A stretch of DNA of 64,000 bases from Actinomadura rupiterrae (lineage in GTDB: Bacteria > Actinomycetota > Actinomycetes > Streptosporangiales > Streptosporangiaceae), in NCBI RefSeq assembly GCF_024172125.1, contig NZ_JAMZEA010000009.1, forward strand, positions 248,001 through 312,000, in the 5' to 3' direction. Of the stretch, positions 33,282 through 43,458 are shown piece by piece. The notes under the pieces are model-generated. The model made no database searches and was not told the DNA's origin. It saw only the letters and a list, made by a program, of their open reading frames with translations. The position numbers and the translations under genes were made by a program. How positions within the stretch are numbered: the first letter of the stretch is position 1; every line of letters begins with the position of its first letter.

Positions 33282-34460
33282 TCAGTCCGCGGCGAGCAGC
33301 CGGCGACCGATTATCATCTTCTGGATGTCGGCGGTGCCCTCGCCGATCAGCAGCATCGGCGCCTCCCGGTACAGCCGCTCGATCTCGTACTCCTTGGAGT
33401 AGCCGTAGCCGCCGTGGATGCGGAAGGCGTCCTCGACGACCTCCTTGCAGTACTCGCCCGCCATGTACTTGGCCATGCCCGCCTCCAGGTCGTTGCGGTC
33501 GCCGCCGTCCTTGCGGCGCGCGGCCATGACCGTCATCTGGTGCGCGGCCTCGACCTTGGTGGCCATCTCGGCGAGCCGGAACAGCACGGCCTGGTGCTCG
33601 GCGATCGGCTTGCCGAACGTCTCGCGGCGGCGGGCGTACTCCACGGCCAGCTCGTAGGCCCGGCGGGCGACGCCGCAGGCGCGGGCGGCCACGTTGACGC
33701 GACCGACCTCCACGCCGTCCATCATCTGGTAGAAGCCGCGCCCGGGCGTCCCGCCGAGGATCTGCGCGGCGGGGATGCGGTAGCCGTCGAACAGAAGCTC
33801 GGTGGTGTCGACGCCCTTGTACCCCATCTTCTCGATCTTGCCGGGGACGGTCAGCCCCGGCGCGACCTCCCCGAAGCCGGGCTCCTTGTCGACCAGGAAC
33901 GTGCTCATGCCGCGGTGCCCGGCGTCCGGATCGGTCTTGACCAGCGTCGCGACCAGGTTGGACGTGGCGCCGTTGGTCAGCCACATCTTCTGCCCGGTGA
34001 TCAGGTAGTCGTCCCCGTCCGGGACGGCCCGGGTGCGCAGCGCCGCGACGTCCGACCCGCACTCTGGCTCCGACATGGAGAACGCGCCGCGCACCTCGCC
34101 GGCCGCCATCCGCGGCAGGTAGTGCGCGCGCTGCGCGTCCGTGCCGTGCTGGACGACCATCCAGGCGACGATGAAGTGGGTGTTGACGATGCCGGACACG
34201 CTCATCCAGCCGCGCGACAGCTCCTCCACGACCAGCGCGTAGGTGAGCAGGGACTCCCCCAGCCCGCCGTGCTCTTCAGGGATCATGAGCCCGAACAGGC
34301 CCAGCTCCCGCATCCCGGCGACGATCTCCTCCGGGTAGGCGTCGGCGTGCTCCAGCTCGGTCGCGACGGGCAGGACCTCCCTGTCCACGAACGCCCGGAC
34401 GGTCGCGATGATCTCCCGCTGCTCGCCGGTCAGCCCGAACGTCTGCTGCAACCGCCCCAT
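33282..34460 (-). CDS. Acyl-CoA dehydrogenase
   Basis: A 392-residue FAD enzyme of normal family length. It shows the flavin segments FSMSEPECGSDVAALRT and KMWLTNGATSNL, the ACAD signature GKPIAEHQAVLFRLAEM, and IGEGTADIQ with the catalytic Glu in the usual EGT position. It introduces a 2,3-double bond into an acyl-CoA and passes electrons to ETF. GGGAGGG precedes ATG 34460. It lies 115 bp after the MaoC gene, in line with CaiB-MaoC, and may complete a small thioester pathway. It is not the fadE30 counterpart, which is at 39262-40443. Confidence 0.9.
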   Translation of the reverse strand: MGRLQQTFGLTGEQREIIATVRAFVDREVLPVATELEHADAYPEEIVAGMRELGLFGLMIPEEHGGLGESLLTYALVVEELSRGWMSVSGIVNTHFIVAWMVVQHGTDAQRAHYLPRMAAGEVRGAFSMSEPECGSDVAALRTRAVPDGDDYLITGQKMWLTNGATSNLVATLVKTDPDAGHRGMSTFLVDKEPGFGEVAPGLTVPGKIEKMGYKGVDTTELLFDGYRIPAAQILGGTPGRGFYQMMDGVEVGRVNVAARACGVARRAYELAVEYARRRETFGKPIAEHQAVLFRLAEMATKVEAAHQMTVMAARRKDGGDRNDLEAGMAKYMAGEYCKEVVEDAFRIHGGYGYSKEYEIERLYREAPMLLIGEGTADIQKMIIGRRLLAAD

Positions 34461-34575
34461 CGCGCGCCCTCCCGCTGAAAGTGACCGCTTACACCCGGGT
34501 CACACCCTACGAGAAGGGCCCGCGTTGCTTGAAGGCCGCGCTACGAGAAGGGCCCGCGTTACAAGAGGTCGCGCG

Positions 34576-35397
34576 CTACGAGAAGGTCGCGGTCACCGCT
34601 GACACCGGCCCGGACGCGTAGGCCGCCGCGATCACGGCCAGCTCCCCGTCCGGGTGCCCGGCCACCGCGACCGGCTGCCCCGCGTACACCGGGTGCCGGG
34701 CGCGGAACGAGAACTCGGTGACCTTGTGCCCGGCCATGCGCGGCAGCTCCAGCAGCAGGATCGCCAGCAGCGGCCCGTGCACGACCAGTCCCGCATGCCC
34801 CTCGACGTTGGTCGCGTAGTCCTCGTCGTAGTGGATGCGGTGCGAGTTGTAGGTCAGTGCGCTGAACCGGAACAGCAGCACGGGGTCGGCGATGAACGTG
34901 GTGCGCCAGGGCGTCTTCTGGAGCAGCGGCTCCTTGTAGGACGGCTCGGGCTGCGCCGAGTCCGGCGCGCCGCTGCGGTACATGAGGTCCTGCTCCTCGA
35001 CCGCGATCTTCTGGCCGTCCCGCAGGAACGTCTGCCGGACGGTCACGAACAGCAGCTCGCCGCTGCGGCCCTGCTTCACCTTCGCGGTGACCAGCTCGTC
35101 CCGGCGGGTGACGGTGTCGCCGACGCGCAGCGGCTCGCGCTGCAGGAACCGGCCGCCCGCGAACATCCGGCGGCGGTTCGGGATCGGCGGCAGGAACCGG
35201 CCCTCGGCCGGGTGCCCGTCCGGGCCGAGCACCGACTGCGGGGGGCGCTCCAGGAAGTACAGCCACTGCCAGAGCGGCGGCAGCTCGTCACCGTCGAACG
35301 GCGCCCCGAGCAGCCCCGCCAGGCCGAACGCGGGGCCGGGCTGGAGGATCTCGGTGGTCTCGTGCGGGGACGGGTCCCAGCCCTGGATGTCGATCAC
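34576..35397 (-). CDS. MaoC-type dehydratase, mesaconyl-CoA hydratase-like
   Basis: A 273-residue double-hotdog (R)-hydratase. The second half carries the hydratase-2 signature with RIHYDEDYATNVEGHAGLVV (part of residues 195-220, followed by HGPL), giving the catalytic Asp/His pair. The first half is a FAS1-like dehydratase N-domain with LPPIPNRRRMFAGGR. It resembles mesaconyl-C4-CoA hydratases. GTG 35397 overlaps the stop of the CaiB gene (GTGA), matching the way mesaconyl-CoA isomerase and hydratase work in sequence. The substrate in a steroid context is inferred, perhaps a methyl-branched dicarboxylyl-CoA. Confidence 0.8.
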   Translation of the reverse strand: MIDIQGWDPSPHETTEILQPGPAFGLAGLLGAPFDGDELPPLWQWLYFLERPPQSVLGPDGHPAEGRFLPPIPNRRRMFAGGRFLQREPLRVGDTVTRRDELVTAKVKQGRSGELLFVTVRQTFLRDGQKIAVEEQDLMYRSGAPDSAQPEPSYKEPLLQKTPWRTTFIADPVLLFRFSALTYNSHRIHYDEDYATNVEGHAGLVVHGPLLAILLLELPRMAGHKVTEFSFRARHPVYAGQPVAVAGHPDGELAVIAAAYASGPVSAVTATFS

Positions 35398-36545
35398 GCC
35401 ACGACTCCCTTCACGCGTAGGTCGGCGGGGTCCAGCCCGAGGCCGGAGAGGACCTCGTCGGTGTGCTCGCCGAGCCGCGGCGCGGGGACGGCCCGCCGCC
35501 GCCCGGCTCCGGTGTCCAGCGGGGACGTGGGCACCCGGACGCGGCCGACACCGGGCTGGTCGACCTCGTCCATGAGCGCGCTCGCGGCCAGGTCGAGCTC
35601 GCTGAAGCGCTTGTAGGGCGCCCACAGCACCGAGGCCGGTTTCAGCGCCCGCTCCACCTCGGGCAGCGTCCGGTCGGCGAACCAGGGCGCGAACAGCGCG
35701 GCGAGCGCCTCGCGGTGCCGGTAGCGGTCGCCGTCCACGGCGAAGTCGGCGCGCAGGAGGCGGGCCAGCTCCCCGACCGTCTCCGCCATGCCGGTGACCT
35801 CGCACAGGTCGGCGAAGTGCCGCGCGGTCAGCGCGACGACCATCACCCGGCCGCCGTCGCCGAGGGCGAAGTCGCGTCCGAACCCGCCGTACAGGTGGTT
35901 GCCGATGCGCTCGCGGTCGACGCCGAGCTGCGCCTCGGCGAGCAGGCCCAGGTTGCCCGCGGTCGCGAGCGCCACGTCGTAGAGCGGGAGCCGGATGTGC
36001 GCGCCCTCGCCCGTCCGGGCGCGGCGGCGTTCGGCGGCGAGCAGCCCGACCGCCGCGTAAAGGCCGCACGCCACGTCCCAGGCGGGCAGCACGTGCGAGA
36101 TCGGCGCGGCGTGCTCGGGCGGGCCCGTGACCAGCGGGAACCCGATCTCGGCGTTCACCGTGTAGTCGACCGCCGCGCTGCCGTCCGGCTTCCCCTCGAC
36201 CTGGAGGAGGATCAGGTCCGGACGCGCCTCGCGCAGCGCCTCGTAGGAGAGCCGGCCGCGCCCGGCCGTGTTGGTCAGGACGATCCCCGCCTCGGCGGCG
36301 AGGCGCGTCACGATGTCGCGGCCCTCGTCGGAGCGCAGGTCGACCGTGACCGACCGCTTGCCCTTGTTCATGCCCGTCCACAGCAGGCTCGTCCCGGACG
36401 GCGCGAGCGGCCAGCGCACGGTGTCGGCCGCGCCGCCGAGCGGATCGACCCGGACCACGTCCGCGCCGAGCTGGGCGAGCGTCATGCCGCCGAGCGGCGC
36501 GGCGACGAAGCTCGATATCTCGACGATCCGCAGACCTTCGAGCAT
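35394..36545 (-). CDS. CaiB/BaiF family III CoA transferase, mesaconyl-CoA isomerase-like
   Basis: A 383-residue family III CoA transferase. It has LAQLGADVVRVDPLGG near 27-42, NKGKRSVTVDLRSDEG and the catalytic Asp in LPAWDVACGLYAAVGLL. The shape and the coupled MaoC hydratase downstream resemble 2-methylfumaryl-CoA (mesaconyl-CoA) isomerase, which moves CoA within one molecule. That is an analogy, not proof. ATG 36545 lies 106 bp after fadA6, with a strong hairpin between, so this gene probably begins its own transcript. The module is absent from the mycobacterial KstR2 regulon. Confidence 0.8.
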   Translation of the reverse strand: MLEGLRIVEISSFVAAPLGGMTLAQLGADVVRVDPLGGAADTVRWPLAPSGTSLLWTGMNKGKRSVTVDLRSDEGRDIVTRLAAEAGIVLTNTAGRGRLSYEALREARPDLILLQVEGKPDGSAAVDYTVNAEIGFPLVTGPPEHAAPISHVLPAWDVACGLYAAVGLLAAERRRARTGEGAHIRLPLYDVALATAGNLGLLAEAQLGVDRERIGNHLYGGFGRDFALGDGGRVMVVALTARHFADLCEVTGMAETVGELARLLRADFAVDGDRYRHREALAALFAPWFADRTLPEVERALKPASVLWAPYKRFSELDLAASALMDEVDQPGVGRVRVPTSPLDTGAGRRRAVPAPRLGEHTDEVLSGLGLDPADLRVKGVVA

Positions 36546-36602
36546 GGGCGTCCTCCCTGGGGGCTCCGCCCGAGTATGCCGGAGTCGCCGGGTTCCACGA
36601 AC

Positions 36603-36642
36603 CGGCGGCCCGCCCGCCGCGACCGTTCCGGGCGGGCCGCCG
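36603..36642 (-). terminator. Terminator after fadA6
   Basis: CGGCGGCCCGCCC (36603-36615) and GGGCGGGCCGCCG (36630-36642) form a perfect 13-bp stem 10 bp after the fadA6 stop. It separates the kstR2/fadA6 transcript from the CaiB-MaoC genes. Confidence 0.75.
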
Positions 36643-36651
36643 ACCCGGCGC

Positions 36652-37806
<1,155 letters not shown>

Positions 37807-37856
37807 CGGGGGTCTCCTTCGGTTTCGCGCGCCCCGGATTCCCGGGGTCGCCTCGG

Positions 37857-38474
37857 TCAGGTCGCCTGGATGCCCTCCAGGACCATGGCGAGGTACTGCT
37901 TGGCGATGTCGTCGGCGGACAGCCGCCCGCCGCGCTGGTACCAGTTCGCCGCCACCCACACGGTGTCGCGGATGAACCGGTAGACGAGCGTCCGGTCGAG
38001 GTCGGCGCGGAACGCGCCCTCCGCGACGCCGCGTTCCAGCAGCGCGGTCCACATCTCCTCGAACCGGCGGTGCGAGTCGTTCAGGTAGTGGAACCGCTCG
38101 CCGGTGGACAGGTGCTTGGACTCGTTCTGGTAGACCACGACGGCGGGCCGGTGCCGGTCGATCGACCGGAACGACTCCACGACCAGCGCTTCGAGGGTCT
38201 CGCGCGCGCCGAGCCCGGCGTCGAGCACGCGGTCGTAGGCGGCCCACATCTCGTCCAGGAACGTCGAGAGGATCTCGTCGGCCATCGACTCCTTGGAGTC
38301 GAAGTGGTAGTACAGGCTGCCGCCGAGGATGCCGGCCGCGTCGGCGACCTGCCGGATCGTGGTCGCCGCGTACCCCTGCGAGGCGAACACCTCGGCCGCG
38401 GTGGCGAGCAGTTCGGCCCGGCGTTCCGCGCGCGCCGCGGCGGTTCCTTCGGCGTCGCGCCGTCGTGGACTCAT
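37857..38474 (-). CDS. kstR2: KstR2-like TetR repressor of steroid ring catabolism
   Basis: A 205-residue TetR regulator. The HTH is ATTIRQVADAAGILGGSLYY (about 38-57), and the C-terminal block with VYRFIRDTVWVAANWY and IAKQYLAMVLEGI closely recalls mycobacterial KstR2. KstR2 senses HIP-CoA and represses the C/D-ring genes. It sits inside the regulon between ipdF and fadA6, as in M. tuberculosis, 14 bp after ipdF. It has no operator of its own; the matching sites are at 24291-24308 and 40456-40473, so it should be autoregulated through the fadE30 promoter. Confidence 0.9.
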   Translation of the reverse strand: MSPRRRDAEGTAAARAERRAELLATAAEVFASQGYAATTIRQVADAAGILGGSLYYHFDSKESMADEILSTFLDEMWAAYDRVLDAGLGARETLEALVVESFRSIDRHRPAVVVYQNESKHLSTGERFHYLNDSHRRFEEMWTALLERGVAEGAFRADLDRTLVYRFIRDTVWVAANWYQRGGRLSADDIAKQYLAMVLEGIQAT

Positions 38475-38488
38475 CGTGTTGTCGTTTC

Positions 38489-39265
38489 CTATGGCTGCTG
38501 GGAGGAGACGGAGACGGCCTCGCCCGTCATGTAGGACGAGTAGTCGCTGGCCAGGAAGACGATAACGTTGGCCACCTCCCAGGGCTCGGCGTAGCGGCCG
38601 AACGCCTCGCGCGCGGTCAGCTCGTCCAGGAGGTCCTGCGACGTCACCTTGACCAGGTGCGGGTGCATCGCCAGCGACGGCGAGACCGCGTTGATCCTCA
38701 CGCCGAACTCCGCCGCCTCCAGCGCGGCGCATCTCGTCAGCGCCATCACGCCCGCCTTGGCGGCGGCGTAGTGCGACTGGCCCTTCTGCGCACGCCATCC
38801 GATGACCGAGGCGTTGTTGACGATGACGCCGCTCCCCTGGCCGCGCATGTGCCGGAGGGCGGCGCGGGTGCAGCGCATCGTCCCGTTGAGGGTGATGTCG
38901 AGGACGCGCGTCCACTGGTCGTCCTCCATGTCGGCCAGGTTCGCGGTGCCGCCGAGACCCGCGTTGTTGACCGCTATGTCGATGCGTCCGAAGCGTCCGG
39001 CCGCCGTGTCGTAGAGCGCGCGGACCTGCGCCTCGTCGGTGACGTCGCAGGGCTGGGCCTGGACGCGGTCCCCGCCGAACTCCTTGGCGAGCTCTTCGGC
39101 GCTCTGCGCGAGGCGGCGTTCGTGCGCGTCCGAGATGAGGACGCGCGCGCCCTCCTCCAGGCAGCGGCGCGCGGTGGCCCCGCCGATCCCCGCCCCGGCG
39201 GCGGCGGTGATGACGGCGGACCTGTCCTTGAGCAGGCCGTGCCCCGGGACGTAGGTCGGGGTCAT
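38489..39265 (-). CDS. ipdF: IpdF-like SDR, steroid 5-hydroxy/oxo step
   Basis: A 258-residue short-chain dehydrogenase starting MTPTYVPGHGLLKDR. Motifs are TAAAGAGIGGATARR, NNAGLGGTA, the Ser in NNASVIGWRAQ and YAAAKAGVMALTRC. The long block around SVIGWRAQKGQSHYAAAKAG is nearly the same as in mycobacterial IpdF (Rv3559c), which oxidises the 5-hydroxy group of the HIP-derived CoA thioester. ATG 39265 overlaps the fadE30 stop by 4 bp, so it is coupled to the dehydrogenase upstream. Confidence 0.92.
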   Translation of the reverse strand: MTPTYVPGHGLLKDRSAVITAAAGAGIGGATARRCLEEGARVLISDAHERRLAQSAEELAKEFGGDRVQAQPCDVTDEAQVRALYDTAAGRFGRIDIAVNNAGLGGTANLADMEDDQWTRVLDITLNGTMRCTRAALRHMRGQGSGVIVNNASVIGWRAQKGQSHYAAAKAGVMALTRCAALEAAEFGVRINAVSPSLAMHPHLVKVTSQDLLDELTAREAFGRYAEPWEVANVIVFLASDYSSYMTGEAVSVSSQQP

Positions 39266-40443
39266 GGGCGGGCCTCCCTAGGCAGTCCGAGCACGCGCTC
39301 GGAGATGATGTTGCGCTGGATCTCGTTCGACCCGGCGTAGATCGTGTCGGAGCGGGAGAACAGGAAGAGCCGCTGCCAGTCGTCGATGTCGTAGGGCTCG
39401 GCGGCCGCGACCAGGCCGGCCGCGCCGAGCACGTCCATGGCCAGCTCGCCCAGCTCGCGGTGCCACGTCCCCCAGACGAGCTTGGAGATGGACGACTCGG
39501 GCCCGGGCGCGCCGCCCGCCACGCCCGCCATCGTCCGCACGGCGTTGAGCCGCATGACCTCCAGGCCCATCCAGGACCGCGTGAGCCGGTCGCGCAGCAG
39601 CGGGTCGTCGATCGCGCCGGTGCGGCGGGCGAGGTCGATCACGCCCTCCAGCTCGCGGCGGAAGCCGACCTGCTGGCCGAGCGTCGCGACGCCCCGCTCG
39701 AAGCCGAGCGTCGCCATCGCGATCTTCCAGCCCTCGCCGGGCGCGCCGACGATGTTGGCCGCGCCGGTGCGCGCGCCGTCGAAGAACACCTCGTTGAACT
39801 CGGACGTGCCGGTCGGCTGGACGATCGGCCGGACCTCCACACCGTCCTGCTTCATGGGGACGAGCAGGTACGACAGCCCGCGGTGCCGGGACGAACCGGG
39901 CTCGGTCCGGCACACCGCGAAGCACCAGTCGGCCTCGGTCGCGAGCGACGTCCACACCTTCTGCCCGTCGATCCGCCACCGCCCGTCCTCCAGGACGGCC
40001 CGGGTCTGGACGTTGGCGAGGTCGGACCCGGCGTCCGGTTCGGAGTACCCCTGGCACCACAGCTCCTCGACCGCGACGATCGGCGGCAGGAACCGGGCGC
40101 GCTGCTCGCCGGTGCCGAACGCGATGACGGTCGGCCCGAGCAGGTTCTCCCCGATGTGGTTGACGCGGGCGGGCGCGTCGGCGAGCGCGTACTCCTCGTT
40201 GAAGATGACCTGCTGTTCGAGGGTCGCGCCGCGTCCGCCGAACTCCTTCGGCCAGCCCACGCACGTCCAGCCGGCGCGCGCCATGTGCCGCTCCCAGGCG
40301 AGCCGCTCCTGGTGCGCCTCGTGCTCGCGTCCCGGGCCGCCCAGGCCGCGCGCGTGCGCGAAGTCGCCGGACAGGTGCGTTTCGAGCCAGTCTCGGACCT
40401 CCGCGCGGAACGCTCGGTCCTCGGGCGTCTCGTTCCGGTTCAC
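39262..40443 (-). CDS. fadE30: FadE30-like acyl-CoA dehydrogenase
   Basis: A 393-residue acyl-CoA dehydrogenase. GLGGPGREHEA near residue 33, LWCQGYSEPDAGSDLANVQT, GQKVWTSLATEADWCF and FNEVFFDGART strongly recall mycobacterial FadE30, which dehydrogenates HIP-CoA side chains. The C-terminal motif YAGSNEIQ lacks the EGT Glu of short-chain enzymes, as usual in steroid FadE proteins. It is the first gene of the fadE30-ipdF-kstR2-fadA6 operon, and the KstR2-type operator begins 13 bp upstream of its start. Confidence 0.92.
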   Translation of the reverse strand: MNRNETPEDRAFRAEVRDWLETHLSGDFAHARGLGGPGREHEAHQERLAWERHMARAGWTCVGWPKEFGGRGATLEQQVIFNEEYALADAPARVNHIGENLLGPTVIAFGTGEQRARFLPPIVAVEELWCQGYSEPDAGSDLANVQTRAVLEDGRWRIDGQKVWTSLATEADWCFAVCRTEPGSSRHRGLSYLLVPMKQDGVEVRPIVQPTGTSEFNEVFFDGARTGAANIVGAPGEGWKIAMATLGFERGVATLGQQVGFRRELEGVIDLARRTGAIDDPLLRDRLTRSWMGLEVMRLNAVRTMAGVAGGAPGPESSISKLVWGTWHRELGELAMDVLGAAGLVAAAEPYDIDDWQRLFLFSRSDTIYAGSNEIQRNIISERVLGLPREARP

Positions 40444-40455
40444 GTCCCGGACTCT

Positions 40456-40473
40456 ACCAAACGGTTGTTAGAA
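40456..40473. promoter_or_regulatory. KstR2-type operator at fadE30 promoter
   Basis: ACCAAACGGTTGTTAGAA is the reverse complement of the 24291-24308 site except for two central bases. It lies just upstream of the fadE30 start, where a repressor would block the operon containing kstR2 itself. Confidence 0.75.
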
Positions 40474-40517
40474 AGAATGCGCGCGGTTCGCCCCGCGCCC
40501 TCCGGTGCCCGTTTTTC

Positions 40518-42410
40518 TCAGGTGACGCGGAACGCGAACAGGGTGGTGTCGTCGGCGGACCGGTCGTGCCCGATCCGCGCCAGCACCTCGTCCAGGACGG
40601 CTTCGAGCTCGCCCTCGGGGCAGCCGGCCAGGATGTCGGCCAGCCGCGCGATACCGTCCTCCAGATCGGCGTCGCGCCGCTCGATCAGGCCGTCGGTGTA
40701 GAAGAGCACCAGGTCACCGGGCTCCAGCTGGGTCGAGTGCGTCGCGTACTCGAAGTCGGGGGCCGCGCCGAGCAGCGGATCGGCCTCGACCGACAGCGGG
40801 CCGGCCTTGCCGTCCCGGAGCAGGACGGGCGGCGGATGCCCGGCGCTCGCCCACTCCAGGAACCGCGACTGCGGCTCGAAGTGCGCCACCACGGCCGTCC
40901 CGGTGGACGCGGGCTCCAGGTCGAGGACCAGGTCGTTCAGCCAGCCGACCAGCCGTCCCGGGGAACGCCCGGTGTAGGCCATGCCGAGCAGGCCGTTCCG
41001 CATCCGCGCCATCGCGGCGGCGGCCGGAAGGCCGTGTCCGGCAGCGTCCCCGACGGCCATGAGGGCCCGGCCGTCCGCCAGCGAGCGCGTCGCGAACCAG
41101 TCGCCGCCGATGCGCGCGTCGCTCTCGGCGGCCAGCGACCGCACCGCGACCGTCACGCCCGGCAGCCTGCGCACGCTGCCGCTGTCCGGGTCGGGCAGGA
41201 TCGCGCGGCGCAGCGTCGCGGTGACCCGGCGCTCCTGCGCGGTCAGGTTCTGCTGCCGCAGGATCTCCCGGCGCGTCCGGGCGAGGGCGCGCTCGACACC
41301 CCGCCGCCGCGTGATGTCCTGCGAGACGAGGTTGATCGTGACCGGCTTGCCCGACGCGTCCAGCACGGGCTCGGCGAACACCCACAGGTGCCGCTGGCGC
41401 CCGCTCGGCAGCACGACGCGGTGCTCGACCTCGACCGGCTCGCGGCGCGTGAACAGCGCCCGCAGCCCCTCGGAGATCAGCTCCCGGTCCTCCTTGTGGA
41501 CGACCTCGCCGAGCTCCTCCGGCGTCAGCGAGCCGTCGGTCGGCTCCAGCCCGTAGTTCGCCGCCATCTGCGGCGACCCGGTGATGCGCCCGCTGGCCAG
41601 GTCCCACTCGCCGAACCCGATCGCGACCAGGCGCTCGGCGCGCTCCAGGCGCCACCGCATCCGGTCCTCCCCGCGCAGGTAGCGCCAGGAGACGACGACA
41701 CCCGTCTTCACCGGGACGCACCGCACGGTCATGCGCGAGCCGCGCGTCACGCCGTCCTGCGCGGAGGTGTAGAGGAACGGCCCCCGGGCGAACGGCTCAC
41801 CGGTCTCCAGGACCCGTACATAAGCGGCGAAAAGTCCGGAAAGCGCCGCGCCCGGCTCGGAGCGGAGCAGCCGGCGGCCCACCAGCTCGTCCGGCGTCCG
41901 CTCGAACAGGTCGTCGGCGGACTCGTTCAGCGCCGCATACAAGAAGTCGACAACGCGCCCGTCACCGTCGCGCACCGGCACCAGATGGGCCGCGGAGGTC
42001 AGCGAGGCGTCCAGCACGGCCTGCGCGCCCGGATCCTCGTCCAGCGCGTCCAGCAGGACCGCGTCCTGCTCCGTGTCGGCCGCCGCGACCTGCCGCAGCA
42101 GCTCCTCGGCCACGGGCTCGGCCTGCGGCGGGGCCTCGGCGACGACCGCCCCGCGCCCGACATGGCCCTCCGACGCGTCCGGGGCCTCCTCGACGGCACG
42201 GTCGCCCTCGACGACCAGCGCGGCCGCCTCGTCCAGCTCCAGGTCGAGGTCGCGGGCCAGCCAGATCAGGTGCTGCAGGGCCTCACCGGACGGACAGCCG
42301 AGCCGATCGGCGAGCACGACCCGGGCCTCCGACAGGACGGCACGCTCGCGCTCCCCGTCCCGCAGGCCCGAAAGCTCCGCGCCCATCGACATCGCATCCG
42401 TCTCCGTCAC
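40518..42410 (-). CDS. ANTAR-PAS-PP2C (SpoIIE-type) phosphatase
   Basis: A 630-residue soluble signalling protein. Residues about 22-66 look like an ANTAR RNA-binding helix bundle (ARVVLADRLGCPSGEAL). Two PAS-like domains follow at about 130-235 and 255-370. The last 230 residues are a PP2C/SpoIIE phosphatase with GGDWFATRSL, AVGDAAGHGLPAA and a late DDTTLF. Such proteins control anti-sigma-factor antagonists or other partners in response to a PAS-bound signal. GTG 42410 with GAGGGG 6 nt upstream is preferred to three internal ATGs. It lies alone between fadE30 and the lipoprotein gene. The ANTAR-first order is unusual, since ANTAR is normally C-terminal. Confidence 0.85.
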   Translation of the reverse strand: MTETDAMSMGAELSGLRDGERERAVLSEARVVLADRLGCPSGEALQHLIWLARDLDLELDEAAALVVEGDRAVEEAPDASEGHVGRGAVVAEAPPQAEPVAEELLRQVAAADTEQDAVLLDALDEDPGAQAVLDASLTSAAHLVPVRDGDGRVVDFLYAALNESADDLFERTPDELVGRRLLRSEPGAALSGLFAAYVRVLETGEPFARGPFLYTSAQDGVTRGSRMTVRCVPVKTGVVVSWRYLRGEDRMRWRLERAERLVAIGFGEWDLASGRITGSPQMAANYGLEPTDGSLTPEELGEVVHKEDRELISEGLRALFTRREPVEVEHRVVLPSGRQRHLWVFAEPVLDASGKPVTINLVSQDITRRRGVERALARTRREILRQQNLTAQERRVTATLRRAILPDPDSGSVRRLPGVTVAVRSLAAESDARIGGDWFATRSLADGRALMAVGDAAGHGLPAAAAMARMRNGLLGMAYTGRSPGRLVGWLNDLVLDLEPASTGTAVVAHFEPQSRFLEWASAGHPPPVLLRDGKAGPLSVEADPLLGAAPDFEYATHSTQLEPGDLVLFYTDGLIERRDADLEDGIARLADILAGCPEGELEAVLDEVLARIGHDRSADDTTLFAFRVT

Positions 42411-42494
42411 CCGGTACCCCTCACGACATTCACGACCGTACAGTCACGAACGCCATGTAAACGGATGCTCATTCCTCAAATCGGTAAAGTCCGC

Positions 42495-43385
42495 TCACCC
42501 CCCGGAGGCCCGGAGCACCTCCCCCGTAAGGCCTGTGAGCTGCTTGGACGCCGCTTCGAAGGAAGTTCCCGCGGGCTGCAACGTGAGCACCGCCACGATC
42601 TTGTCCCCCACCACCCCGGTCGTGTGCAGCACCGGCCGCCCGATCCCGAGATCGGGCCCCAGCACCGGCTCGACACCTCCCGCGCACGGCCTCCCCGGCG
42701 CGTCCCCGTACCCGGACCACCCCTGCTTCACCGCCCACGGCCGCTTCACCGCCCGCGGAATCCCGAAGTACTGGTCGAAATGGTCCGTCCCGCACCGGGT
42801 CGCATGCCGCAGATGCCCCATCACGACCTCACGCGACCGCGCCGGCGCCTTCTCCAGCAGGTAACGATAGATCTTCACGACGTCCGCCGCGCTGAGCGCC
42901 GAGTACCCCCAGAACCCCGGCTTCGCCGCCGGCGGCGGCGCCGTCTCCGCCAGCCCGATCTCCCGCGCCATCCTCGTCACGATCGCCCCGCGCCCGTTCC
43001 GCCGCCACAACTCCGACGCCGCCGCATCGTCACTCGACCGCAGCATCGGCCTCAGCAGCGGATCATCCCCCTTCTCCAGCCGATCAAGCGCGATCAGCAG
43101 CTTGATCACCGAAGCCGACCGGAACACCCGGTGCGGCTCCCGCTGCAGCACCACCCGCCCACCCGCAAAAACCACAAACGAGGCCCGCACCCCCGAAGGC
43201 ACCCGAACCGCCGACCTGCTCACCGACACCGTCGGCGACGGCGACGGCGAACCACTCCCACCGGCCGTCGTAGAACTCTCCACCGCGACAGGCGCCCTTC
43301 CGTCCGCACACCCGGCGAGCACCCCGCCCAAGACGACCCCGGCGACGACCCGCCGCCCCACCGCACCAAGCACCCGACCCGCCAC
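42495..43385 (-). CDS. Beta-lactamase-like serine hydrolase lipoprotein
   Basis: A 296-residue exported protein. With GTG 43385 (GGGAAAG upstream) it begins with a typical lipoprotein signal: a basic end, VVAGVVLGGVLAG and the lipidated Cys at residue 26. A Ser/Pro-rich linker follows, then a serine beta-lactamase-like fold with the SxxK motif in SASVIKLL. An SDN-like Ser and a KTG box are not clearly present, so it may bind rather than cleave beta-lactams or be inactive. It is probably anchored outside on the membrane. It is not in an operon. Confidence 0.75.
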   Translation of the reverse strand: MAGRVLGAVGRRVVAGVVLGGVLAGCADGRAPVAVESSTTAGGSGSPSPSPTVSVSRSAVRVPSGVRASFVVFAGGRVVLQREPHRVFRSASVIKLLIALDRLEKGDDPLLRPMLRSSDDAAASELWRRNGRGAIVTRMAREIGLAETAPPPAAKPGFWGYSALSAADVVKIYRYLLEKAPARSREVVMGHLRHATRCGTDHFDQYFGIPRAVKRPWAVKQGWSGYGDAPGRPCAGGVEPVLGPDLGIGRPVLHTTGVVGDKIVAVLTLQPAGTSFEAASKQLTGLTGEVLRASGG

Positions 43386-43458
43386 CCGCTTTCCCGGTAC
43401 GCACCAGCCCTGGAACTGCGCTAGAGTAATCACGCCCGCTCAACGAGGGGGCAAACAC

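Noticed and set aside
30476..33529. A 1017-residue plus-strand open frame
   Set aside because: It lies opposite the quinone reductase, SDR and XRE genes, all with clear motifs, and has no recognisable domain.
42420..42480. Promoter of the PP2C gene
   Set aside because: TTTACA and TACGGT are present on the minus strand, but the 15-nt spacer is too short for a confident call.
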